DNA of 64,000 nucleotides, taken from assembly GCF_028372415.1 (NCBI RefSeq), contig NC_092878.1, positions 137,180,250 to 137,244,249 of the forward strand, in the 5' to 3' direction. Source of the DNA: Notamacropus eugenii. Taxonomy: Eukaryota > Chordata > Mammalia > Diprotodontia > Macropodidae. Under the pieces are notes generated by a model, which saw nothing but the letters and a program-made list of their open reading frames with translations, searched no databases and had not been told where the DNA came from. The position numbers and the translations under genes were made by a program. Positions 24,105 through 35,105 of the stretch are shown piece by piece; positions within the stretch are counted from its first letter, which is position 1, and each line of letters begins with the position of its first letter.

Positions 24105-24440
24105 TTGAAATAAAAATGGAAGAGATTCTGTCCTGTCAGAGCACTCTGTATCACATCACACATTTCTCTGTCTGACTTCATGGATTACATTTTGCTTAGA
24201 AAGGTTTTCCTGTCCTATTTCCAGGTTCCAGACAATTTTTGTGTAAGATCTAAGTCATTCACCATTTGCATCCATGTTTTTCCTCCATCTTTGTAGGAAT
24301 AAGAGGATACAATGCCAAGAACTCTCAGGACTAGTATACATATATCACATATGAAATGATCTCATATGATCATGATTTAGAGATCTTAGAAACCATTAAG
24401 TCCAACCCCACATTTTACAGAGGAAGAAATTGATGCCCAG

Positions 24441-24680
24441 AGTCAGAGAGGAAAGAGAGAGACAGAAAGACAGAGACACAGAGAAGAAAGAGACAGAGGA
24501 GAGGCAGAAGGAGAGAAAGAGTGGTTGAGAGAGAGAAAAGAGAGAAGAGAGGAGAAAGACAGAGACAGAGAGGGAAACAGAGAGACACAGAGACAGAGAG
24601 AGAAGAGAGAAAGAGACAGAGGAGAGGCAAAGGGGGAGAGAGAAAGAGAGAGAGAAGAAAGAAATGAAAATTAGAGAGAG
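24441..24680 (+). repeat. (GA)n-rich microsatellite
   Basis: About 240 bases of AGAG/AGACAG/GAAAGA units. The open frames on the minus strand (Ser/Leu-rich) are repeat artefacts. Confidence 0.95.
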
Positions 24681-24804
24681 AAGAGCATGCAATGAGGAAT
24701 CAAAAGTCCAAAGATGCATATTACAAACTTAGAAATTAATATAAAATCAATTGGAATAGAACTTAATAGGTTAGGAAGCATTACTCTAGAACCCTCTAAG
24801 TGAA

Positions 24805-25420
24805 ATTCTTTTTTTAAAAATGTTTTATTTTTCCCCAATTACATGTTAAAACAATTTTAAACATTTTTCAAAGTTTTAAGTTCTAAATTCTATCCCTCAT
24901 GCCCCTTACCCTCCCTGAGATAGCAAACAATCATGTAAAACATTCGAATATCAGTCATATTGTACAAGAAGACTGAAACAACAACAACCATAACAAGAAA
25001 GAGAAAAATCGTATGTTTCAGTCTGTTTTCAGATAATATCAGTTCTTTCTCTGGAGGCAGATAGCATGTTTCATCCTGAGACCTTGGGGATTGTCTTGGA
25101 TCGTTGTATTGCTGAGAATCGCTAAGTCATTCACAGTTCCTCTTCATATAATATTGCTGTTACTATGCACAATGTTCCCTGGTTCTGCTCACTTTGCTTT
25201 GCATCAGTTCATGTAAGTCCAGGTTTTTCTGAAGTCATTTTACTTGTCATGTCTTATAGTACAATATTATTCCATCACAATCATATACCACAACTTGTTC
25301 AGACATCCCCCAATGGATGGGCATCCCCTCAATTTCCCATTCTTAGACACAACAAAAAAAAATCTATAAAAATTTTTTTTGTATAAGTAGGTCCTTTTTC
25401 CTTTTTTTGTTTTGATCTGA
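24805..25420 (-). mobile_element. 5'-truncated L1, antisense
   Basis: T-rich start at 24810, L1 3'UTR (ttgtcttggatcgttgtatt, gctgagaatcgctaagtcat) and the ORF2 end. A short direct repeat gtgaaattctt flanks it (24799-24809 and 25421-25431). Confidence 0.85.
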
Positions 25421-25431
25421 GTGAAATTCTT

Positions 25432-28234
25432 TGAAGATGATACAATTCTGAGACATCTACTTCCAGGTTAATTCCCTCCCCCAAACCCCGCCCCACTGAC
25501 TGTGCCATATTCTCTTCCTAATACCCTTCTGGAGATTTGACCTGGAGTCCTTTGGGCATGATAATATCATATCTAGTTGTATTTATCTCAACTGTGGAAT
25601 TTCCAAATAGTTGTCTGACAGAACTGTCAAAGGAGAAATCATTGAGAAGCACTTGGAAGAGTATGGCAATAGAAATACTGGCATCTATAGTTGAGACCAG
25701 ATCTAATTTAATGAAGGAAAGAAAAAGACTCAGAATTATTGTTATTTTTAGCATTCTTTTTTATTCTGCATTTCAAATGCTCTCCCTACTCCAGCCTCTC
25801 CACTCCCTAATCAGAAGGCAAACACCATGATATCTGTTATACATGTGAAAATATTCAGAATTATTAACTTGGGCTTTGGTTAGAATTCTTTGGCTGTAGG
25901 TTCCATGGCTGGTCCCTCAATTGTGCAGGGGTTAACTGTGTTAGTGGTACAGTTTCAAGGATGCTGTTCCCTTATCAAGCATATGTTTGGAATGCTATGA
26001 TGTCCAGGATCACTTAAGACTTGGGTCCCAGTGCCCCTTTTGGCACATCTAGCCTGTGTAACCTTGAGTAGGTGACTGAACTCCTTAGTGTCCCCAGACA
26101 AATCAGAGACCCTGAGATGCAGAGCAGGTGTTAGATCTCATGGGTGTAAGGAGTTTGCTCTTTGAGAACTCTGTATAACAAAGACATATCACATCTTTTC
26201 TTCAAGGAAAAAAAAAACCAAGTCCACGTTAGGAACTCCAGTACCTTAATTTGAACTTTATAGGATTTTGGTGGGGCAATCCACTTCCTCACTGAGAAAG
26301 TTGCCCACAAAACCACAGCTTTTACATTTATTCATCTGGGAAAATAGCAAAACTTATCCATGTACCCATAATCCCTGAACATCTGACAAACGTAATCCTG
26401 GGAAAATTCGGTGCAAGAAGCATGCTATCAGGGTGGGTTGTTGGGCTAATATCTTATCAAGTCCAACACTTTCATGCATTTGCAAATTAAAATTTGCAAA
26501 GCTACCTTGCTCTTAGAAGGTTAGAATCATTGGCACAAAAATCACTGGGAGAAAAGCAAAATAAAGGTGTAGCTTTCAGAGAACTGATGAGTCCAGACAT
26601 GTGCAAATCAGAAGCATCATAGAGGAGTTGAATGTGGGAGCTAACTCCCAGGGAGGGTGGGTCTACCAGCTGAGAATCTTCATGTCCAAAAGATTTTCCC
26701 ACGTATACTAGCATTTCTTCCATTTGTGTGTGTGTGAAATATACAGTACCTGATATAGTACTTCACCAATTAAAGATTCAGTGGGCTAAGGGAAATCTTC
26801 TTAAAATTCAAATACTGTTAATCATTAACATTATTGTGAATACATTCAACTAGATACTTTGCCTACTACCACCAGGAATTCTAATTCTATGTGGACCCTG
26901 GAACCTATTACAGTGCTGGATAGGGAAAATCTCTTGGGGATCTGGAAATACCAGTAATTTTTACTGTAATACTGGCTATAGCAGATTTAGGTAGTAGTCA
27001 GATTTAGGAAGTAGTCAGAAACTCAGGTAGGAATGTGCCATAGACTTTATGCACCTAAAAACTTTACCAAGGTCAGCTCTATATCAAAATGATCTAACAT
27101 AACATCTAGTTATCTAAAGGTGGTACATGGTAGAGTAGAAAGTGTCACAGACTTGCTGCACTAATTCTCTTTCCTTGTCCTTGAGGTGCAGGGTGACTTG
27201 TCCTGGTAGAAGCCTGAGTTCCTTGCCACTATTTTACTTTTCAGTTCCTGTCTCTTGATCGATTTAATAGGGATTCCTCCAATTTTCTCGCAGCACTACT
27301 CCTTGCATAACTCATTTCTTCCTACAAAAGGAATATGGGGCCTTCAGAGACAGGTTGTGTTGAGTGATCAAGGGAAGATGAATTCTTGCAAGGAGGGAGG
27401 TAAAGAAACAATGCAGATGTACTAAGGGGAAAGCTCTGAGTTACAAAAACAAACCAATCATTCAGCATCCATATATCCTGTAGGTGAAATTCCCAAAGGC
27501 CTGGAAGAGAGTAGAGGGGAAAACAGAAGTGATAGGAAATCCAAGTTAGATTCTTTTACAATTCTAGGGTTGATGTCACAGTGTCAGGTGACAAAAAGTG
27601 GAGAAGACAGAAAGATAGAGGATCTACATGAGTATTTTTCATGGCAAGAAGTCTCAGAGGAGCCACCATGGCTTGATTTCTGTGCTGGCCCTCAAGGAGC
27701 CAACTACATGGTCCCTCTCTTGCAATCAGGTCAGCCTTGCAACCCATGCTCTGGTGAATTGTCTAATTGACTTGTATTAAACTTGAGACAGAGGGGCAGT
27801 CACCGAAATTTAGACCTAGGTGAGATTTAGGTGCCACCAAGAAATTTGTTCATGAATCTATTTCCCTAAAGGCATCATGTCTGTGATATATTCACATGAA
27901 GATGGAGTTCAGAACAGCTTAAGTCAACTCATGAAAATTAGTATGAGTTAAGGATGAGTTGCTATTTTCATCAAGTTCATATGTTAATCAGCCAATCCCA
28001 AAATTAACCAAACTCATGTTCTCAGTATAAGCCAGACTATTCTTCACCATCTCAGACCTTATGGTTAAGATTAAGTTTACCAATGTATCTCAATTTTACA
28101 TAAAACATTCATGAAGAAGTAACACAAAAGTTACTTTTTTCCCAAAAATTAGACCTGTATTTCAAACTGAGGAAATAATTAGGCTGATTGCACTTCTGCT
28201 ATTGGTGATAGCTAAAGGTATGTTAATTGATGTG
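25432..28234. other. Mostly unassigned 2.8 kb
   Basis: No gene is supported. Two overlapping open frames (25537-25830 plus, 97 codons; 25518-25754 minus, 78 codons) have no motif I recognise. The rest shows no clear repeat, so it may be relatively unique cluster DNA or very old repeats. Confidence 0.4.
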
Positions 28235-28240
28235 AAAATT

Positions 28241-28854
28241 TGCTAGGGTTGGAAGCTCAATTCCATGTGGACAGTCTCTGGTGGGTAAAGGTGGGAACTT
28301 CTAAATCTTAGAGTTCTCACGAGACCCCCCAGGAAACGGCTGGGAATTGAGGTGAACCGAGCTATCTCGTGTATTTCCGCCTCTTCCCGTGAGAAACGTG
28401 ATGGGAGAGAGCTCTCCCCGCCCTTGAGATTGTCCCGGATCTGGGCACACTATTGTTATCTAACAGCACGGTATTCAGATGCAAACTATGCTGCTGAAGA
28501 GTTTAAGTAGGATCAGGAAAGCCTGAAAGTTCTCTTGGGCGGAGGGGCGCGGAGTGGACAGGACAACAAGGCTCCGCTTTTCCTCTCTCCTCTCTCCCCT
28601 CCCCCTCTCTCCCCGCTTATACTTCTACTTCCAATCTCTTATTGTAAGATCTTTGCCTCCTTGGGAGATCTTTCTCTTTCCCTCCTAAGGAAGAATTTCC
28701 CCACACTTGTAACCAGACCCTGAAATAAAGCTCAACCCTTGTTCGACTCTGGAACGTCCTTTCTCTCATACGAGCATCCGGTTTGGCCAACCGAAGACCT
28801 CGGGAGGTGAGGTAAGGGAAGACTCGGGTAGCCCTCAGGCCTCTAGGCCTGGCA
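28241..28854 (+). mobile_element. Solo LTR of an endogenous retrovirus
   Basis: A 614-bp element beginning TG (tgctagggttgg) and ending CA (ctaggcctggca). Perfect 6-base direct repeats aaaatt flank it (28235-28240 and 28855-28860). It contains a pyrimidine-rich stretch and an AATAAA (about 28723), placing the LTR in plus orientation. It is conspicuously CpG-rich for this window. The 6-base duplication fits class II (ERVK-like) elements. No internal viral region is present. It looks relatively young. Confidence 0.85.
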
Positions 28855-28999
28855 AAAATTTTCTTGGTCCTTTGACATATTTTTAAATTTTGGTCCTTCT
28901 AGATCTCCTGGGTCCATTTTAACAAATGAAGTAGATATCCACCTCTTTTTAAATAAGACTTAATTTCCAGTGTTTAAGGACATTTTAAGCACCTATTAT

Positions 29000-29215
29000 T
29001 AATCCCAAGATGGGGTGGTTGAAAGGAGTATAAGACTTTGGTTCACAAAACCATCAGACTGAGTCCACTTTCTAACTATGTGACCTTAGGCAAATGACTT
29101 GACTTCCCTGACCCGTAAGATTCTTATTTGAAAATGAGAAAATTGAACACATTAATGATTAATATGGCTGTTGCTAGAATTAAGGTAATGTCTGGAAAAG
29201 CTTTGTAAAATATAA
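29000..29215 (+). mobile_element. CORE-SINE remnant
   Basis: atgtgaccttaggcaaatga, cttgacttccctgacccgta, tggaaaagctttgtaaaata. Confidence 0.65.
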
Positions 29216-29219
29216 GCCC

Positions 29220-29425
29220 CTTCCAAAGGTTGGTAACCTGGGGTACATGAACCTGTCTTTTTGTTTTTGTTTTTAACATTTTGGTAACTATTTCAATATA
29301 ACTGATTTCTTCTGTTCTATATATTTGCTCTTGTGTATTTAAAAACATGATTCTAAGAAGTAAGCCATGGATTTCACTCAATTGCCAAAAGCTTCTATGA
29401 TACACAAAAAAAGTTATAAACCTCT
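29220..29425 (-). mobile_element. Terminal-repeat element, second copy
   Basis: Reverse orientation relative to 21775: tttcaatataactgatttct, tatttaaaaacatgattcta, gatacacaaaaaaagttata. Same family as 21775-21965 and 40190-41320. Confidence 0.6.
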
Positions 29426-29589
29426 GATTTATCCAGATGCCATTATTTTGTTAACATAAACAAGTCTTTAAACTTAAATCTTATTCTCACATAGGTAATT
29501 AATAAAAATATCAAACCATTCTCATATCCCTGATATAAATCCCACTTAGTCATAATGAATGCTTTCTTGGATAAATTGCTGTAGTGTCT
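29426..29589. other. No gene or repeat recognised
   Basis: AT-rich spacer. Confidence 0.35.
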
Positions 29590-29881
29590 TTTTTAAAAAA
29601 AATTCATAAGGACTTTATCCTTTTATTATTTTGAAGCTATTATTTACTTTTAACGTTTTCTTTTTAAGCTTTGAGTTCCAAATTCCCTCTCTCCTTCCCA
29701 GACTCTCCCACCCTCACTGAGAAGGCATGCAATATGGTATCAATTATATATATGAAATCAGAGAAGATATTTACATGTTAGTCATATTACAAGAAAAACA
29801 AGGAAAGGAAATTCAGAGTTCAGATGAATTCAGAGTCCATCAATTTTCTCTCCGGAGGTGGGCAGCATTTTTTCATCAAAA
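29590..29881 (-). mobile_element. L1 3' end, antisense, left of inserted LTR
   Basis: L1 3'UTR: ttaagctttgagttccaaat, cactgagaaggcatgcaata, cggaggtgggcagcattttt. The same element resumes at 30392. Confidence 0.8.
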
Positions 29882-30391
29882 TGTGTGGGGTACAGAGACC
29901 CTTATCAATGAATCAGAGACTCAGAGATATTAGTAGAAAAAATAGTTTATTTATTGACTTTCTCCAGAAAGGTTTCCCTCAGAGTACCCAAAAGATGGCA
30001 CCCACCAAAGAGAGTGGAGGTGTGTTCAGCTCAGCAGATTATATGGGCCCTAAGCACAATCCCCTCTTCCTCAGTCCCCTTCCTCAGGGCTCATTGGTGC
30101 AAGCCCTGAGGGTACAATCTATTCACAACAATCTACCCCAGCAACAGAGAAAAAAGACGGTTTCACAATCTTGCCTGGAGACAAGGACAGGTGGGGAAAC
30201 AGTTCTAGGAAATAAAAAGGGGGTGGGAGGTCATAAGACTGAAAACAAAGGGGAGGGAATTTTGGGAAAGTACAGAATGTGTTGAAATATTTCTGTACAG
30301 GGTCAACCTACTGCAAATGTTTCAACAGGACAAGAAACAACTCTTTGAGGAGGCTTCACTACTGAGAGATCCTCAGAGATCATCTCTCACA
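29882..30391 (-). mobile_element. Solo LTR of an endogenous retrovirus, inserted in L1
   Basis: About 510 bp with matching ends (tgtgtggggtac on the left, catctctcaca on the right; TG...CA in minus orientation). On the minus strand there is an AATAAA near 29950. No internal viral region accompanies it. Target duplications are not clear. The L1 reads across when the LTR is removed. Confidence 0.7.
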
Positions 30392-30480
30392 ATTAGTCCT
30401 TTGGAGTTGTTTTTGCATCATTATATTGGTTAGAGTAGCCAAGTTTTTCACAGTTGATCATGATTACAACCTTACAGCCC
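30392..30480 (-). mobile_element. L1 3'UTR, right of inserted LTR
   Basis: attagtcctttggagttgtt and cacagttgatcatgattaca continue the L1 3'UTR order seen in other copies in this window. Confidence 0.75.
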
Positions 30481-30664
30481 ATAATAACAGAGAGGTCAAC
30501 TCCTCCCAGCTCAAAGAGAGCAGAAGTAGATCCAAGAAGTGACCTATGGTGATTAAAAAGAATACTAGAACTTGGTAATTAATAATTGTGCCAATTAGAC
30601 TGAAATTCCAGTAAATGTGGAGTCTTGGGAAACAAGAAGTGTAGAGTATGACTGCAGTCCCTGG

Positions 30665-30915
30665 TAAATTGATATCATAATAATGTTCATGATGATAGCT
30701 TTTTTATAATACATTAAGGTTTGCAAAGAGTTTTACAAATATTATGTTATGTTGCTCAGCACAAGAAACCCGGGGCAGGGTACACATTGTGCCCATTTTA
30801 CAGATGCGAGACTGAAGCACGTAGAAGCTAAGTGATTGGCCAAGGGTTACACAGCTAACATGTGCCAGAGACAGGCTTTCAGTTCAGCTTTTTCCTCCCT
30901 CTGATTTGGATACTC
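30665..30915 (-). mobile_element. CORE-SINE/MIR-like element
   Basis: ttaaggtttgcaaagagttt, gcccattttacagatgcgag, gccaagggttacacagctaa. Confidence 0.8.
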
Positions 30916-31154
30916 CAGCCATTTGGAAACCTAGACTACCATGACATGATGAAGGCTTTAGGAACACAGGCAGTTTAGAGATCAGAGACAGAGAATCTTT
31001 CTTAGTAAACAAATACAGATGGGCACTGGCTATGTAGAAAATTTATCCATTTGACTAGTGCAAGTAACTTTGTTTATATCTTTTTTAGGCTTTCCCTGAT
31101 TACCCAGCGTTAGTGCCTTCCTACCAAAAATGTATTGGATCGGTACATGTTTTG
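30916..31154. other. No gene or repeat recognised
   Basis: Unassigned DNA. Confidence 0.35.
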
Positions 31155-31285
31155 TATCTGTTATATGAGCACATGTAATTTCCCCTAATAAAAGTTAAGC
31201 TCCGTCAGGGCAGGGATGGTTTGCTTTCTTCTCTTTGGAGGCCCCAGGGCCTAGCTCAGAACCTGGCATCCAGGAGACCCTTAAC
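31155..31285 (+). mobile_element. L2-like 3' end
   Basis: aagctccgtcagggcaggga followed by cctagctcagaacctggc, the standard old LINE 3' end motif. Confidence 0.6.
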
Positions 31286-33295
31286 AGCTGATAGTAACAA
31301 TCCAAAGCACTTTTATGATTCCCTGAAGGCTATTGATGGACCAAAAACCTATGGTGCATCACAACGACTCAGTGCTGATGGAGCCACATTAATTAGTGAT
31401 CCTGGAGAGATGGGCTGAACGCTTCCATAGTGTTCTCAACAGACCATCGTCAATCAATGCTGAGGTCATTGACTGTTTACCACAGGTTGAAGTCAATCCC
31501 TCCTTAGCTTCCAATTGAAGAAGAGGTTTTTGAGGGCCATTAGGCTCCTTTCATGTGGCAAAGCACCTGGTACTGATTCTAGTCCAGCTGAGATTTACAA
31601 GGTAGGGGGACCATTGGTCATACAAAAACTGACTGAAGTTTTCCAGGCTATATGGCAAGAGGAGGTTATCCCCCAGGAGTTCAAGGATGCCTCCATTGTC
31701 CATCTTTATAAGGGTAAAGGGAATGGGTTGTCCTGTGACAATTACAGTGACGGGGTCTCTCTCTTAGTCATTGTTGGCAAGATTCTTACAAGAATCTACC
31801 TTTATAGGCTGATCCTTAACCTGGAAGATGGTCATATAACTGAGAGCCAGTGTGGCTTCAGAAAGGGCCAAGGAATAGTCAATATGGTGTTTGCTGCCCA
31901 ACAGCTCCAGGAGAAATGCCAGGAGCAGAACAGAGATCTATAGACAACATTTGTAGATCTGACCAAGGCCTTTGGCACTGTTAGTCATGAGGGCTTTTGG
32001 AAAGCTATGTCAAAATTTGGTTGCCCAGAGAAGTTCATCAGCATTGTGCATCAATTTCATGATGGCATGTTTGCCCGGGTTCTGGATAGTGGACAATGCT
32101 CTCTTGCCTTCCCAGTTCCCAGTGGAGTGAAACAGGGCCGTGTGCTTGCTCCCATGCTTTTTAGCATTATGTTTTTAGTCATGTTGTCAAATGCTTTTAA
32201 TGAGGATGAACATGGCATCAAGGTCAGCTACCGTACTGATGGTAAATTCTTCAGTTTGAAAAGGCTCCAAGCCAAGACCAAAGTGGAGGGAGTACTGGTG
32301 CATGATTTTCTGTTTGCAGACGATTGTGCTCTCAATGCAGCCACTGAAGCTGAGAAGGTATGGATCAGTTCTCTGCTACTTGTGCTAATTTTGGCCTAAT
32401 AATTAACACCAAGAAAACACAGGTGCTTCACCAGCCACCACCACACCATCCATACATGGAACCATCAGTTACAACAAATGGAGAAGTTTTGAATGCTGTG
32501 GATAAGTTCACTTACCTTGGTAGTGTACTTTCCAGGGATGTACACATTGACAGAGGTTGATGCATACATTGCCAGAGCTAGCTCAGTGTTTGGGAGGCTC
32601 CAAATAAAAAGTATGGAAGAAAAGAGGTATTAGACTGACTACAAAACCGAAGGTCTACTTTGTGCTGACCTCATTGCTGTATGCCTATGAAGCATGGACA
32701 GTCTACCAGTGCCATGCCAGGAAATTGAATGGCTTCCATTTGAACTGTCTTAGGAAGATTCTGAAGATCACCTGGAAGGATAAGGTACCAGACAATGGGG
32801 TCCTTACTTGAACTAAACTGCCAAGCATTCAAACTATGCCTCAGAGAATGCATCTCCAATGGGCTGGCCACATTGTTAGAATGCAAAATGTAGGCTTGCC
32901 AAAATGACTATTTTATGGAGAACTCTCATGGGGCAGGTGATCGCATGGTGGTCAGAAGAAGCAATACACTCTCAAGGTCTCTCTGAAGAACTTTAGAATT
33001 CATTGTGTGACATGGAAGACACTGGCACAGGACCACTCAGCATGGCATGCCCACATCAGAAAGGGTGCTGTGCTGTATGAGCAAAGCAGAACTGAAACAA
33101 CTCAAAGGAAATGTAGGATGCACAAATTTAGAGTAGCCACCCCAAATGTTCGCACGGACTATTTGGGCCCAATCTGTGGTAGAGCATTCTGAGCTCATAT
33201 TGGTCTGAACAGCCACAGTCAGACATATTTAAACTTGACTTTATCATGGTGATGTCATTTTGGTTCTCTTTGAGAATGAAGGACAACAGCCACCA
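31286..33295 (+). mobile_element. Non-LTR retrotransposon (LINE) with reverse transcriptase, RTE-like tail
   Basis: Plus-strand fragments in order: LLSCGKAPGTDSSPAEIYK and QAIWQEEVIPQEFKDASIVH (31545-31700), CGFRKGQGIVNMVFAAQQLQ (31855-31910), GVKQGRVLAPMLFSIMF (about 32125-32180), FLFADDCALNAATEAE with the FADD catalytic motif (about 32305-32355), and FTYLGSVLSRDV (about 32505-32540). A C-terminal zinc-knuckle-like IGLNSHSQT stretch lies near 33210. The 3' end is tttgagaatgaaggacaac, shared with SINEs in this window. Truncated at the 5' end (no endonuclease seen), with several stops and frameshifts, for instance between 31943 and 32007 and between 32399 and the next frame. The clade is not assigned; it is not L1 and differs from BovB. 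Confidence 0.85.
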
Positions 33296-33595
33296 CCAAC
33301 CAACAACTTATTATTGATTATTGTTTATTGATTGATTACTTCTTGCTTGTCAATGGATTACAATGAATCCATGAACTCAATAATGTATACTCCCATGATA
33401 CAAATCCCAATCCATCAATTAATTGATCATCCTATGGGATTCTTGCCCATGTCTTCTTGTAGAACCTCTGTAGAAAGATCTACCCGAAGCACTGGAAGCC
33501 TTCTAGGTCTTTTAACATTCAGTACATATCAGGAGATCACTCAAGTTAACTGTTATTCTCTTATCTCACGCTATAACCTTCTCTGTCAATTGTGT
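33296..33595. other. No gene recognised
   Basis: AT-rich spacer with imperfect TTGATTGATT-type repeats at 33310-33340. Confidence 0.4.
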
Positions 33596-33838
33596 TGTTT
33601 AGTTGTTCCTAGTCATGTCTGACTCTTCGTGATCTCTTCTGAGGTTTTCTTGGCAAAGATACTGGAGTGGTTTGCCATTTCCTTCTCCAGCTCATTTGAC
33701 AGATAAGGAAACTGAGGCAAACAGGGTTAAATGACTTGCTTAGGCTCACACAGCTAGTAAGTATCTTGAGGCTAGATTTGAACTCATGTCTTCCTGACTC
33801 CAGGCCCAGTGCTCTATTCACTGTGCCACCTGGCTGCC
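33596..33838 (-). mobile_element. MON1-like SINE
   Basis: Near complete antisense copy: tagtcatgtctgactcttcg, gatactggagtggtttgcca, aaactgaggcaaacagggtt, gtgccacctggctgcc. Confidence 0.92.
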
Positions 33839-34590
33839 TTGCCAATCATAAGGAGATCTTTTTATAGCATCTATCACACACAACTGTACAAAACCCAAAT
33901 ACAACAAACATTAATGAAGCATCTGTTACATGCAAGGCACTGAATATAATGTTTTGGCATAATATTTTGAATGTGATATTTTCTGCACTAGTTATGTTTT
34001 TTATTGGGCCATGTCAAGTCAATTTTAAAACTAATCTCTGAAAAGTTCAAATTCAGAATAGTCACTAACATTGAATTACTCAAAAGGCTGTTGCTCAAAC
34101 AAACAAACAAAACAGCTAGTACACGTGGGAACACAAGGGTTTTGTTTTTTTTTTTAGAATAGTTCCAGGGAGACCCAACAGCTGAATTTAAAAAAATAAA
34201 AAAGCTTGAGTCTTATGCTATTTAGCATGTGCTACGGTAGGTACTGAAGCCAAATTTTATGTACTGAGCCAATTTCTGCTGTCATTGTCCCAGACTAATT
34301 TAATCACTGGACATAGGAATTAGTGCTACCTGAGATCCCTATATAATACACTACCTCTGGTAGTCCTCCTTGACTGAGGTCAAAGTTTCTATTCAGTGGA
34401 TTACATACTATCTACCACTATGTACATCAGTGTTCCATTTCACTAATAAACTTCATAGATATGGTATTGCCTTATTGCTTTGGGCATAAGCAACCATAAT
34501 ATTGAAGGTCATAGTATAAGAAAAAAAAAAGAAGAGGAGGAGATCATATACTTCTTGCAGCTATGATCAGGAGATGTATTCTTAACTAAA
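33839..34590. other. No gene or repeat recognised
   Basis: AT-rich unassigned DNA with short A- and T-runs. Confidence 0.4.
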
Positions 34591-34880
34591 CAAGAGATAG
34601 AGGCACTATACTAAGTGCAGAAGATTATAACCACCATAAAAGACAGAACTTGTTCTCTAGGAGTTCACAATCTGATGGAAGATGTAGTGTTCAAATAACT
34701 TTGTACACATAAGTTATTTCAGGCTAAATTGGAATTGAGGGAATTAAGTTACATCGGGAAAAGCTTCCTATACAAGGTGGAATTTTAGTAGAGATTTGAA
34801 GAAAGCCAGGGAAAGCAAGAGGTGGTGTTGAGAAAGAATATTTTATGTATTGGGGCACAGCAAGTGAAAATGCCCAAAGT
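34591..34880 (+). mobile_element. Old interspersed repeat (L3-like), copy 1
   Basis: caagagatagaggcactata, ggagttcacaatctgatgga, gggaaaagcttcctatacaa, gaagaaagccagggaaagca, ttggggcacagcaagtgaaa. The same family is at 61660-61860. Confidence 0.6.
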
Positions 34881-35105
34881 TGGAGGCAGAGGCAAGATGG
34901 CAGAATAGTAGGAAGTAGTACAGCTGAGTTCTCCTCTACAAAAGTTTCAAAAGATCTAGACTTTGCACCACATAGAATTTTGACGGGGAAATCTAACTCT
35001 ATAGATAAAGAAGTCTGCTGATATGATGGATACACATCAAAGAGCATTCTAGCACCCAGGCGGAGGCTGATCTGTGGCACTATTAAAATCTTCATATTAA
35101 ATTAC
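34881..35105 (+). mobile_element. L1 5'UTR-like fragment
   Basis: gaggcaagatggcagaatag and ctgagttctcctctacaaaa resemble the 5' start of marsupial L1 (compare 49664). Short and without ORF1. Confidence 0.5.

Larger units (their letters stand above)
21990..24440 (-). other. Block A: decayed paralogue of the ADH7 3' region
   Basis: This block aligns in the same orientation and order with 47405-55530 (block B). Anchors include atgccaagaactctcagga at 24312-24330 and 55414-55432, gattctgtcctgt at 24124 and 55216, gttactatgatccta at 23351 and 54725, and the agataatt-gaac-ctagaag pair near 22305 and 47990. Long stretches between anchors are clearly related though diverged with many indels. The segment matching B 48095-49125, which holds exon 9, is missing here, so this is intron 8 and downstream flank of a duplicated ADH gene without its last exon. 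No exon 8 match is seen after 24440, where a GA repeat begins. Strand refers to the inferred ADH direction. Confidence 0.8.

Noticed and set aside
24396-24719. 107-codon Ser/Leu-rich frame on the minus strand
   Set aside because: Produced by the GA repeat.
25432-25850. A relic of ADH exon 8 beyond block A
   Set aside because: Direct comparison with 55897-56035 shows no collinear match.
31515-32399. A host gene encoding a 142-residue and a 130-residue protein
   Set aside because: Both frames are parts of a LINE reverse transcriptase (FADD motif, KQG-LAP motif).
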